Assembly (NCBI GenBank): GCA_003971905.1
Contig: RSEE01000166.1
Span: 1-64,000, forward strand
DNA: 64,000 nt
Origin: Moniliella sp. 'wahieum'
Taxonomy: Eukaryota > Basidiomycota > Moniliellomycetes > Moniliellales > Moniliellaceae
Direction of reading: 5' to 3'
Under the pieces are notes generated by a model. The model was not told where the DNA came from. It did no database searches and worked only from the letters and a program-made list of their open reading frames with translations. The stretch's first letter is position 1. Every line of letters begins with the position of its first letter. Shown in pieces: positions 23,701 through 33,499 of the stretch. The translations under genes were made by a program, and so were the position numbers.

Positions 23701-25148
23701 GGAAGAGGAGCGGGCGCCCGTTCTGAAACTGAGAGCGGTACCAGGGCTCTGTTCCCGACCCCACCCGACAGATGAGATAGGCGGACTAGCTGTGTCCCGG
23801 GCCAGACGGGGGACATGAGGGCCCCTGGCAGACTCGCTCCCCCACAGGAGAAGCCACACCCATACGTGGACCCAATCCCGAACCACCCGGGGAGCCGGAG
23901 AGACTTGCAGAGGAATGGTGCTCCATCGACCCAAAGACGGGTTGAGGGTGGTGGACGGGGATGCTACTCCTCCCGTTTACACCGTTGTTGTCCTCGTGGA
24001 GACGAGAAGTGCAAAGAGGAAGGGGTGACTTTCCAGGCGAACTTGAAAGTGGCTTGGATGGTGGGTGGGACGTAGCGCATGCAGGCGTTGGAGATGCGAG
24101 TGCTTTTTCCGCTGCTGGCGACTCTGTTCCAGTCAGTGAAGCAACCGCCACAGCTGGAGTAGCATTCACAGCTGGAGCCTCAGCTTGAATAGGTGCTGGA
24201 GCCTCAGCTTGAGTAGGTGCTGGAGCTTCAGCTTGAGCAGATGCTGGAGCTTCAGTTTGAGCAGGTGCTGGAGCCTCAGCTTGAGCAGGTGCTGGAGCTT
24301 CAGTTTGAACAGGCTGGAGCTGCAGCTTGAGTTGGAGTTGGAGCAGGAGCAGGAGCAGGAGCAGAGCAGGAGCAGGAGCAGGAGCAGCGGGCTGGGTGGG
24401 CGCTGAAAATGCAGAATGGGAAGGCAAGGGTAGAGCAGAGTGCCTTGCCGATCCAGAGGAAACCGAGGCGGTGGCGGTAGGGGGGGACGTCATCTGCGAG
24501 CCTGGCTGAGGCGCATTGCGCAAGGCGAGGGGGCCGTTGTGGGACGGGGCCGATGCAAGCGGAGGGGGGCACAATGCGATGGGAAATAAGAAGGGCTCGA
24601 TCCCGGTCCAGATGAGGGAGAAGGAGGATGGAGGGGACGAATTCCATGCTGAGGGCGGGGCCAGCGGCGCGTCGTGTTCCTGGCTGAGCGCTGGCGGAGC
24701 AGGGGAGCGGGACAGGCGCGAGAAGCGGGACAGGGGGCGGGGGGGGGCGGGGGAGGCGTGGCGGGTTGGTGGGGCAGTGGGCGTACTGGACGGAGAGCGG
24801 AGGAGATCGAAGCTGCGGCCATGGCTCAGGGCGGAGGGGGGCGTGGCGGTGCCGGAGCCAAGGTGGCTGTGGTCGGAGGCGAGGGAGACACTGCTGGTGT
24901 TGGCAGGCACGTCGGAGCGCGAGTGACGGAGGTTGCGCATGCCCGGAACAGCGGCGAGCGGCTGCGGGGAGGGTGGGCGGGGGCGGGCACGGACAGGTGC
25001 ATGGACCGGCGGGGCTGGGGCTGTCGGTCGTTGCATGGCGTCGGGCAGGCAGGGGCGGCGGGGGTGGCACGACGGTGGGGGTGGACGCGAGGGAGGCGCT
25101 GTCGGTGTCGGGCTCCTTCCTGCGCCGGCGCAAAAAGTCGAGACGCAT
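20725..25148 (-). CDS. Ubiquitin carboxyl-terminal hydrolase, UBP12/USP4-15 type
   Basis: This cysteine protease removes ubiquitin from proteins. ATG at 25,148 (MRLDFLRRRRKEP) opens a ~450-residue Ser/Pro-rich N-terminal region with an 8-residue repeat of type AEAPAPAQ (about six copies, near 24,320-24,160). The catalytic Cys box GLVGVSNLGNTCFM lies near 23,540, then FAPQFSGYAQQDSH|EFLAFLLDGL spliced at 22,915-22,841. A zinc-finger segment with CPAC follows, then an intron at 22,317-22,264, an insert, the second zinc pair (WRCPGCATEQ), LPDVLVVHLKRF and the His box STVGGHYTAIVRTG, ending LLFYARRSPE and TAA at 20,725. The interrupted catalytic domain with LSDCLDAFTAPEQL is characteristic of the UBP12/USP4/USP15 group. 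Catalytic residues are present. Several one-base frame shifts occur. I see no N-terminal DUSP domain. Confidence 0.88.
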
Positions 25149-25801
25149 GGGGAGATGGTGGGGGGGGGGAGAGGGGAGGCGGGAGAGGGGGAGGGGAGAG
25201 GGGAGGCGGGAGAGGGGAGAGGTGAGATGGTGGTGGTGGGCCGTGTGGGGGCTGGAGGCGCCGGAGGGCGGAGCGGGAGGCGCAGGCTGAGCGGCAAGGC
25301 TGGCTAGTGACTGATGATTAATGATTGAGGGCTGCAGAGCTGAGCGCTGATTACGAGTAGCAGCGGATGATCAAAGCAGATTCAATATCAGTGATCCAGT
25401 CCCCCCCATCCGCCCAGCCGGCGGAAGGCAGGCGGCACGTGGGCAGTGTGCCGGACGAAGGGCGGGTGCGAACTTGAACAATTGCCTGGCCAGCCAGCGC
25501 AGCGCACGCGGGCGCACGCGGCGATGCATGGGCATGCATGACATGTGACGCATGACGGAGCCACTTCTGTTGGGGCCGGAACGTGCGCGGTTCCAAGGCC
25601 CGCTGATGTCCACATCGAATCCAGCACGATAAGACGTTTCCTCCGCCCGCGCCAACCGCCAACCACCGCCAGTCCAGTCCAGTTCAGTTCAGTCCGGTCT
25701 TGTCCGATCCGGTCTGCTGCATGCTGCCTCTCGCCGCGCGGCGCCAGTGCCATCCCAGGCGCGTGCTCCTGCGCCACCCTCCCCGCTCTCGCTCTCCTCC
25801 G
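25149..25801. other. Upstream region of deubiquitinase gene
   Basis: About 650 bp between two minus-strand genes. It holds a GGGAGAGG-type purine run at 25,160-25,230 (5' leader of the deubiquitinase) and otherwise GC-rich sequence. No additional gene is seen. Confidence 0.45.
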
Positions 25802-26780
25802 CTACAATCCATTCGCATCATCCACCGTAACAAAGCTGCGGTCGCAGTACAGCAACGGCCGTCTCCGCTCCTCCACCGCCCCGAATCCCGTCGGGCGGCG
25901 GTCTACCCCACACACCTCGGCGATGAACAGCAGTGTACCCGGAGCGCGTGCGGCGGCGCGCACACGCGTCCGGAACGCCTCGTCCGTCCCGAGTTCACTC
26001 GCGCCCACCCGGAGGGGGAGAGGTCGACGACCCGAATGATGCGGCACGCCAGCGCGCCCATCGCATCCACCAGGAACGGCACGCCGTCTCCAGCGCCGCC
26101 GTGGGAAGGGTAGGCATGCTTGGAAAACGCAATGGCATTCGTATTGAGCGGGTGTAGGGTATCGTCCTCCATCTTGTCCGTTGGGTCCTTCTGCTCTCGC
26201 CGTCCCCCGCTGAGCACGGCGCGGTTTTGCGCGCCACATCGTACGGCGCCAGACCTGGGTGGGCATACGTCCGCGCAATGTCCGCCTGCTGCGAAGAGAG
26301 TAGGTTGACGACAAAGTGCGGTCCTGGTGCTGGTGCGCGGGAGGACGCATGGGCCAGCGCGTCATGCAACAGCGCATCGGCCAAGCGGGAGGGCACGCGC
26401 AGACTAAACGCAACCCGGGGCGGGTCGAGGCTGATGCTGCTGAATGAGGACAGGGTGGCGCCATGGACGAGGGTGCGGCCGGCTGCGCGGGCCATGGCGG
26501 CAGCGTGAGAGGGATAGGTACGTTTGGGCGCCAAGAACGCCGAAGCGCCTCCTGGCTCCCCCTCGGTGCCGGGCGGCGGCAAGAAGGCGGTGATGATGGC
26601 GACCGGTTGGGCCGAGGCAGCATGACCAGACGTAGCTGCTCCCCAATGTCCTCGGCCCATCCTCCGGGTGCGGAGGGGGCTTGGAGGCGAGCAAGCAGAG
26701 CAGCTGGAAATCGCACGCGCCGAGAGGAGCAGCGGCAGGGTGAAAGACCGCGCCTGGCGAGCAAAGGGAAGGAGGGCCAT
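25802..26780 (-). CDS. Flavin-reductase-like FMN-binding split-barrel protein
   Basis: The predicted protein has the flavin reductase-like domain, which binds FMN and reduces flavins or serves as an oxidoreductase subunit. The substrate is not known. The ATG at 26,780 (MALLPFARQ) opens an Arg-rich stretch that could be a mitochondrial presequence, followed by EDIGEQLRLVM. The domain runs QPVAIITAF, then FSSISLDPPRVAFSL, the family signature, then FVVNLLSSQQADIARTYAHP. Further on come VPFLVDAMGALACRI and PGTLLFIAEVCGV, as expected for the second half, ending RPLLYCDRSFVTV and TGA or equivalent at 25,802. About 300 residues is normal for fungal members. Two or three one-base shifts are present. 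It is divergently transcribed from NSE1 across 375 bp. Confidence 0.78.
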
Positions 26781-27155
26781 CGAAACGTAGCAAAGACGGG
26801 GCTGGGCCGCAGATGGAGATGGCGGATGGCGGCGCAGGAGGTGGTGGGGTGGTGGTGGTGTCTTCCCGCGGATATTGGCCCAGGTCTCGTGCTAGCAATC
26901 GCTGCGCAGCGGGGTGCTTGCAGTGACGCCAGTCACGTGCACGCCATTCCGCATCGCTGCAGTATGAATGTTGAAATTGCAGGCCGGCGCGGGGCGGAGA
27001 GACACTGGCGCCGAGCGGGCCAGGAGGAATGGGCGGCGCGTCTTCTTCGCGTCGGGCGAGGGGAGGCGGGGAGCACGCTCCAGGTGCGCGTCGCCAGCCG
27101 CTGCGCCACCGCCACCACCGCCGCCACCACACACCTCCGCCTCCTCTACCTCCCC
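26781..27155. promoter_or_regulatory. Bidirectional promoter region, flavin reductase-like / NSE1
   Basis: This 375-bp stretch separates two divergent start codons, so it must contain both promoters. I see no clear TATA box. The sequence is GC-rich, with CCACC repeats just upstream of NSE1. Confidence 0.5.
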
Positions 27156-28404
27156 ATGCCCCGAGACGCGGCCCAGGAACTCGCGCGTCAGCTGTGGCTG
27201 CAGGCCATGCTCGCCAGTCGCGAGGTGAGTCGCGCCATGCCGAGATGCTCTATCGCAAAGCGCTCTCTCTCGGCCGAGGCCAATGGCGCCGGCGCCGCGC
27301 CGCTCGTCGTTGGGGACACGGCACTGAGCTTTGTGGACTTTTGTTCGGCCTCGGCGCAAATCCTGGAACGGGTGGGCCTCGACCTGCGGTTTTTCACCGA
27401 CCAGGTCTCGGGCGTGGAGTGTCTGATGATTGTCAATACCCGCGACGACGTTGCGGCCGAGGAATTTGGCACGGCCTACTCCAAGCCCGAGTTGGCCTAC
27501 ATCAAGCGAGTCGTGCGTCTCCTCTCCTCTCTTCTCTTCTCCCTCTTTCTCCTGCACATTGGACCTGCCTAACCTTGCCTCGTCTGTATGCTACAGATTA
27601 AAGCCATGTTTACAGCGCCGGGGATGCGGTACAGTGTGCCGTACTCGAGTGCGCTGCGGCTCGCGTCGCACGAGGAAGGGGGTCTGACGCGGCGTGCAGC
27701 ACAAGACTTGATCTACAACCTTCAGCTGCACGGCTGGTTTGTCTCGATCCACGACGGCACGCGTCTGTCGCTGGCCCCGCGCGCGCTGGTCGAGTTGCGG
27801 GAAAGCCTCGAAGCCGAGTTGACGTGCGCAAGTGCGTGGAATGTTCCGAGTTGCGTGACTGGCGCTGCGTGTGGCAACACGAGCGCGGCGCGCCGTTCCC
27901 TGTGACAGCCGCGGGCGAAGAAGAGGCTGTGCCGGCCGCATGTACATTTGCGTTTCACACGCGCTGCTCCAAGGCTGCGTTGAGTCAGCACATTCGTGCC
28001 GAGCGCGCGCATGGTCGTCTCGGGCCCGACGAGCAAGGTCCAGCCACATGTCCTGTCTGCAAGGGTGATTGGGCGCCGATCATGGTGGGCGAAGCTGGTA
28101 CGAACGATGCGGCCGACGCTGAGGACGGCTCAGAGGACGAGGATGATCTGGCGCGGATGCCAATCGAGCCACGGGCACGGCGGAGGCCAGCTGGCACCAC
28201 CGCGCCTTCCTCATCAATGATGAGGCCGAGACCGAGTCGGAAGGGGAAGATGCGTCCATGCTGCTGCGCAGGCTGGGATGGACGCGCTCGACGAGGAGGA
28301 GGAGAGAAGAGAGAGAAGAGGAAGAAGAGGAGGAAGAGGAAGAGGAGGAGGAGCAGCCGCGCCGAACGCGACGGGGTACTAGCGACAAGGTTCTGTGGGG
28401 ATGA
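27156..28404 (+). CDS. NSE1: NSE1, RING-type subunit of the SMC5/6 complex
   Basis: Nse1 is a core subunit of the nuclear SMC5/6 complex, acting with Nse3 as a ubiquitin ligase in DNA repair. ATG at 27,156 gives MPRDAAQELARQLWLQAMLASREV. The winged-helix part contains YIKRV|IKAMF joined across an intron at 27,513-27,596 (GTGCGT..CTACAG), then AQDLIYNLQLHGWFVSI and LSLAPRALVELRE, typical of Nse1. The C-terminal RING-like domain has CVECSELRDWRC, then AFHTRCSKAAL and CPVCKGDW, giving the expected Cys/His pattern. The protein then ends in an acidic tail with a run of about 13 Glu residues and TGA at 28,402-28,404. A few one-base shifts occur. The tail is longer and more acidic than in yeast Nse1. 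Confidence 0.85.
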
Positions 28405-28489
28405 GCGGGAACCCATTCCCCATTCCGTTTGCGTATGAAGTCTGTCTCTGTAGACTAACAAACCGCTTCGATAGACTCCAGAATGCAGG

Positions 28490-29837
28490 CTATGGACTGC
28501 TGTGGATTTGCATAGGACCAGCTGGGCTACATGAAAAAAAACCTGAGTCAAGTATAGGATCGCTTGATGGAGAAAGATGGAGACACAACGGGTAGCGAGC
28601 CGAACGAAAGATATCACGACTTGGTCTCCTGCCCCCCGTGGCGGGTGTCGGGGGTTTGTTGCGGGCGAGCATGCGCGGTATGCGCCACGCGGAACCGGAA
28701 CCGGAACCGGAACCTTCCTGGGCCGGGGGGATAGGAGAGGACGAAGGTCCGTGACCCAAGATGCGCTGGTGGCGTTCCCAGTCCGAATCCATCATCCAGT
28801 GGGACACTGCCAGGTTGACCAAAGCCGACCCGTCCCACTCGGGGTTGGCCACGCCGGCATTCGCCAGCGCCAGCTCGTCCTCTGCCAGCGATACGTAGAC
28901 CTGCCGCCCTGGCGTCGGGCACGAAGGAGGAGGATGCGGTGGCTTGGAATGGCGCAAAATCAGGGCCTGGAAACGGACCTGGGCGGCATGCCGTTGCTGC
29001 TCGAGCGAGAGACGGGGGGCCAAGGTGGAGTGCAGTGGTAGTGCTGGCTCGGTCGAATAGGCTGGCAACCCATCGGACGTCTGTCCAGGAGGAGAGGAAA
29101 TGGATGCGGTAGAAGGGAGATCAATGTACCGTCTTGCATGCAACACCGAAGGGGTGTGGACCGCCGTACGAGGCAGTCCGTTGATCGCACAGATTTGCGC
29201 ACGAGAGCAATGGAAACGCAACGCAAGTCCGGCCACTGTATCGTGGGGTTGAAGGTAGTACCGCACCAACGCAGGAGCGGAAGTAACGTCGAGTGCGTTG
29301 GAGTTGCGGCCGGAACTCTGGTGGCGCCACCGTCTTTGGCGGGGGAGAGGGCGGAGCAGAGATGGGAGCAGGCGTAGGAGCTGCCGACGTGGAGGGAAGA
29401 GGAAGAGGGGTCGAATCCAGCGTGTCCGAATCATGGCCAAGGCCAAAATCAGCTGTGGGTGAGTAAGCCGGGGGGGGATCCAGAGGGGCAGAAGCAGGAG
29501 CAGCGGGTTGGACGGCGCCTGGCAGTGGCGACACACCGGGCGGGGCAGGGGCGTCTACGCCGCTGGCTCCGCCCGGTTGAGGGAGAGAAGAGTGGGCCAG
29601 CGCCGACTGCGCTTCGGCGGCATCGCAATCAAAGAGGGTGTCGCCGGCTTTGAGGACGTCGGTGCGGCGTTTGCGCAGCGCCGACAGGGCATCGTCGCAA
29701 AAGGGACAGTAGGTGGCGAGGCGGACATTGCGGGCCGTGCAGCGCGCACACACCCGGCGCTGGCAGCACCCATGCACCACCTCGTCCTGCGCACGCCCCG
29801 ACAGCGAGTGGAAGCACGTGGAGCACACGTTGGGCAT
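28490..29837 (-). CDS. Zinc-ribbon plus LysM domain protein
   Basis: ATG at 29,837 starts MPNVCSTCFHSLSG directly, with no signal peptide. Residues 4-55 hold a cluster of eight or nine cysteines (CSTC, CC, CARC, CPFC) that looks like a double zinc ribbon or RING-like fold. A Pro/Ala/Ser-rich linker follows, then a LysM domain near 29,270-29,130: YYLQPHDTVAGLALRFHCS and ICAINGL. A Gln/Arg-rich segment follows. LysM binds glycans when secreted, but intracellular LysM proteins of this type occur widely in eukaryotes, where it probably mediates other contacts. The absence of a signal peptide points to a cytosolic or nuclear role. At least one frame shift lies near 29,290, and the C-terminal end is uncertain (28,490 or about 28,610). 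Its 3' end is 85 bp from that of NSE1. Confidence 0.7.
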
Positions 29838-30977
29838 GGCCAGAAAGAAGGCGGGCGGGGCGGCGGGTGGCAAACGAGGAGGCGATACACTCGACGGTGC
29901 GCTCGATAACAGATCTCCCCAGCTGGCTTTGGTCGGCCAGGCTGTAGCGCTGCGCTGTGTTTGAACATTGCACTGCCGTGACTGCCTCGACTGGAGCTTG
30001 GAGCGTGGAGCTGGAAGCGGAGGTGAGGCTGAGGAAGCATGACGCGTGCTGCTGGGCTGTGCTGTCCTATCCTCGCATCGAATCGTCGGTCGCCTTTGCC
30101 GAGGCGTCCGCTGCCGCTGCCGCTGAATCTGCGACTGGGTCGGGTGGGTATAGGATCGCGGAGGACGTGGCAATATGCGTGTTTGTGTGTGGGCACCCGT
30201 ATAACGAACGCATGACGCTCAGACTCAGGCCCAAGCCGAGGCGTGCGTTCCGCCTGTGCTGAGCCTTGATTTTGACGTTGATAATCTGATCACTACTCAC
30301 TGATCCCTGATCCCACCCAGGCGACGGGGGGATCCGGCTTGACCGTCCAATGTAACCCTCGGCCCCGGCAGGGCAAGTGACACACCCGCCCCCACCTGCT
30401 GCACACTCGACTGTACCATCTCTCCATCGACGCCCCTCCCGCTCACATGGCGGAGGGGAGCATCTCCACCAGCGTCCAGCGCGTTCGTCTCTTGTTGGCG
30501 ACGCGCTGGCCTGACGCTGACGCCTGACGCCTGACGCCAGATGGGCGAGTGGGGGCGAGCGGTGACCTGGGCATGTGAAGTGCACGAACAGAGGCCCCGG
30601 AGGCCGGAGGCCTCCTTGGGAGTGATACGACGACTCAGGAGGCCCCAAGCCCTCAGATGAGGCCCCAGGCCTCCCGCGGCCTCACGCGGCCTGACGGCCT
30701 CACCGCGGGGCTTGCTGGACGGAAGGAAAGTGCCGTCGTGCGGTCGCGCCGCCCGCGCGCAACGCGCCAGTGTGTCGCTGGGCTCCGCAATATTGGCAGG
30801 GGAAGCACGGCGGCAGTGGAGGCGATGCGCGTCACGTGCCGCGGGTCAGGCGCGTCTGTATAAATCCGTCGCTTGCTGGGCGCGGCCGCCTGGCAACCCA
30901 CCACCGTCTGCCCCCTCCGCCTCCTGCCTCCCTCCTCCCTCCGTTTCCCCCCTCTCCGCGCCTCCACCACGTCCACC
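29838..30977. other. Divergent intergenic region, LysM protein / histone H1
   Basis: 1.14 kb between two divergent genes. It contains GACGCCTGACGCC repeats at 30,510-30,540, a dense GAGGCC/GGCCTC palindromic tract at 30,588-30,706, and the histone H1 core promoter. No additional gene is seen. Confidence 0.6.
30859..30865 (+). promoter_or_regulatory. TATA box of histone H1 gene
   Basis: TATAAAT lies 119 bp upstream of the H1 start codon in otherwise GC-rich sequence, which makes it a plausible core promoter element for a highly expressed gene. Confidence 0.6.
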
Positions 30978-31940
30978 ATGGTTGCTGCCACCAACGACAC
31001 CAAGCCCGCGCCCAAGAAAGCCGCCGGCCCCAGCTACGAGGTACGCCCCCCGCCGCCACGTCAGCCCAAGCCCCCGTGCCCAGTCGCCGCCCCCACCCCC
31101 CTTGCCCTCGCTGGCGCGCCTCGTCGCGCTGCTAGCGGCGCCATAGACTCTCCTTCCCCCCGCACAGCACCGCTCGATCGGCACCGCGTGCCGCTGTGTC
31201 GGTGACACGCGCCTGAGCGCGTCTGCCAGCCCGCGCGGCCGGCCGACGCAGCCGCGGGCAGGGCGCAGGCATGGCGCGAGCGTAAACCGGCGAGCGATCG
31301 CCTGAGCCAACACGGCCCAACGGCTGTGCCTCGAGCTCGGGCGCGTCAATGTGGCCGCTGGCTTGGGCTGGACGGGCGCTTTGCGCTCCCCATGTCCACT
31401 TGGACGGTTTACTGACCCTCTCCCCACCTCCCTCTGCCGCCATGTGCTTATCGCTCCTCTAATCGTGCTCGTTGAAATTGGGTTGGTACGCCGGCGCGAC
31501 GTGTAGGACATGATCAAGGCTGCGATCCTTGCGCATCCCGAGGAAAGTCGTTCGGGCCTGTCGCGTCCTGCGCTCAAGAAATGGATCCATGCGCAGTACG
31601 CCCACACTGCCTCGCTCTCCGAGGCAGCCTTTTCGGCGCATGTGGCGCGCGCCATCGCAGGTGGCGAAGCCAAGAAGGTGTTTGTGCTGCCCAAAGGTCC
31701 TTCGGGCAAGGTCAAGCTTGCGCCGGGCGCCAACCCAAGGCCAAGAAGACCAAGAAGCCTGCGGAGACCAAGGATGCTCCTGCCAAGAAAGCTACGGTCA
31801 AGAAGGCCGATTCGGGCAAGAAGCCGTCTGCCAAGAAGGCTACGACCAAAAAGACGGCCACTAAGAAGGCGGCATCGAAAGCCAAGACGGAGCCCAAGAA
31901 GTCTGCGCCGAAGAAGGCGTCGAGCGCGAGCAAGAAGTAG
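30978..31940 (+). CDS. Linker histone H1
   Basis: Histone H1 binds linker DNA at the nucleosome. Exon 1 (30,978-31,040) encodes MVAATNDTKPAPKKAAGPSYE. A 466-bp intron (31,041-31,506, GTACGC..TGTAG) follows, long for this window. Exon 2 gives the winged-helix globular domain: DMIKAAILAHPEESRSGLSR, PALKKWIHAQY, LSEAAFSAHVARAIAGGEAK and KVFVLPKGPSGKVKLAPGA. The tail is made of AKK/TKK repeats typical of H1 and ends ASSASKK with TAG at 31,938-31,940. One base appears lost in a run of C near 31,735, shifting the tail frame. Total length is about 165 residues, with one globular domain as usual in fungi. Confidence 0.93.
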
Positions 31941-32399
31941 ACTTATGCCTTGCACCTCGTTAGGCTGCAGCCGCGTTTCGCCTGCTCTATTGCTGTTTTC
32001 CCCGCCCGGTCCCGTCCGTTCTTGCCGTGCCCCCATGTATCTCCATCTCCCCGCTTTCCTGACGGCTTCTTTTCCTCCTTCTCGAATCTCCCCCGCCGCT
32101 CCGCTCGCGCTCCTACTCTAGACTAGGCCACACGTTGCCTGGTGGGTCGAACGACCTTGGGCGGCGTATGCATGCGCCATCCTTTCTGGCGTGCGGCATA
32201 TGTTTTCTTTCCTGCGGCCCTGTATTCGAACTGGTTTCCTTGTACCCGCGATAGACGAACGCTATCTCCTCTCCTCTCGCTGTAGCTCTAGTGCCTACAC
32301 CCATCTAGACTGCCTTCAGATTCAAACCAGAGCAGAGCAAAGCAGAGCAGAGCACTTCCAATCTTTTTTTTCACCAGGGCAGAGCCTTTGTACCAAGCG
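31941..32399. other. Convergent 3' region, histone H1 / SHR3
   Basis: 460 bp shared by the 3' ends of two converging genes. It has a short AGAGCAGAGCAAAGC repeat at 32,328-32,352. No stem-loop characteristic of animal histone mRNAs is apparent. Confidence 0.45.
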
Positions 32400-33209
32400 T
32401 CACTTCTTCGAGCCGCGCTTCTTGCTCTGTTTGCCCGACTTGGGTGCCGTCGAGCTGGACTTGGCAACCGATGGAGCCGAGGCAGGACGCTGGGCATCGG
32501 CCAACGTCGCACGAGCCTCTTGCACTTGCTGCTCCAACGCCGCCTCGTTCTCCTTGGACTGGGAGCGGGTCGCATAGTACTGTCCACCCTGCAGCAGCAG
32601 CACGCCCACCAGCGCCGCGGCAATCGTCACATTGGCCGAGGCAAGGTCTTGCAGCTGCTGGGTAAGCGTCACCCCCGACGCTTCCGTCGCGGCCGCAGGA
32701 AAGGGCGGCAGGGCTCGCAAGATGGGGATCACATTGAACAGGGTGATGATGCCCACTGCACTGAGCAAAACTACGATCCACCGTCCCAAGCAAGGTCAGC
32801 TGGCACGATAGGAACAACAGACAGACAGCGGCGGGCTGTCGGCTGCGGGGTGAACAGCCTCACGGGGGAAACAGGGCCAGCACGTACACAGCGTGGCGCC
32901 ATCAAACAGCCAATTGTCTTCGCCGCCAGCAAAGACCTTGAGGCCCGCACCGCTGGCGCCAATCAGGCCAGCCAAAGCAATGCCGCGCTGGGCCCAGGCG
33001 TGCACGTCGCCTGCGCCGCCGGTGGGCAGCGTGTCGCGCGGGAAGTGTGGGCATAGTACGCGTGGGCAGCGGCGAGGTGCTCGGCGGTCAGCGGCCGTTG
33101 CCACAGCACCAGGTGGTCTGCGGTCCAGTGCACCGCCAGCGTGCCCAGAAGGAACGCAGCCGAGATGAGCACCACGGCTCCGCCCACCGAGTTGATGATG
33201 GTGCGTCAT
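32400..33209 (-). CDS. SHR3: SHR3-like ER packaging chaperone for amino-acid permeases
   Basis: Shr3 is an ER membrane protein that helps plasma-membrane amino-acid permeases fold and leave the ER. The first membrane segment is GGAVVLISAAFLLGTL, followed by the family signature AVHWTADHLVLWQRPLT and HLAAAHAYYAH. Next come GIALAGLIGASGAGLKVF and WLFDGATL, then VLLSAVGIITLFNVIPILRA, and a last segment TIAAALVGVLLLQGGQYY, before a charged, Lys-rich tail ending KKRGSKK that may serve as an ER-retrieval signal. Four membrane segments match the family. The start at about 33,209 is inferred from the ATG just before RTIINSVGG, out of frame by one base in this sequence; two other shifts occur. About 240 residues is the normal length. 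Confidence 0.8.
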
Positions 33210-33499
33210 GCCGCCCGAGGTGGTGGAGAGAGGCACGTGCGGGTGGGGGGGGTGGGGGGGCTGCGTGCTGTGCGCCTGCTGCCCCGCACGTGTCTGCCCA
33301 GGCATGCGCCAGGCGACTGCTTACGTCACGCGTCACCCCCGCCTCGCATCTATCCATCAACGTTCAAGCGTTCAAACGTTCAACCAGGCCATGCTCTACA
33401 TGCTACCCACCCCCCCACGGCCGGTGGCGAGGGAAATGTACATGGCAATCGAGACGGTCCCGACGATGGAGACGTACATCGGGAGGAGGATCAATCAGG

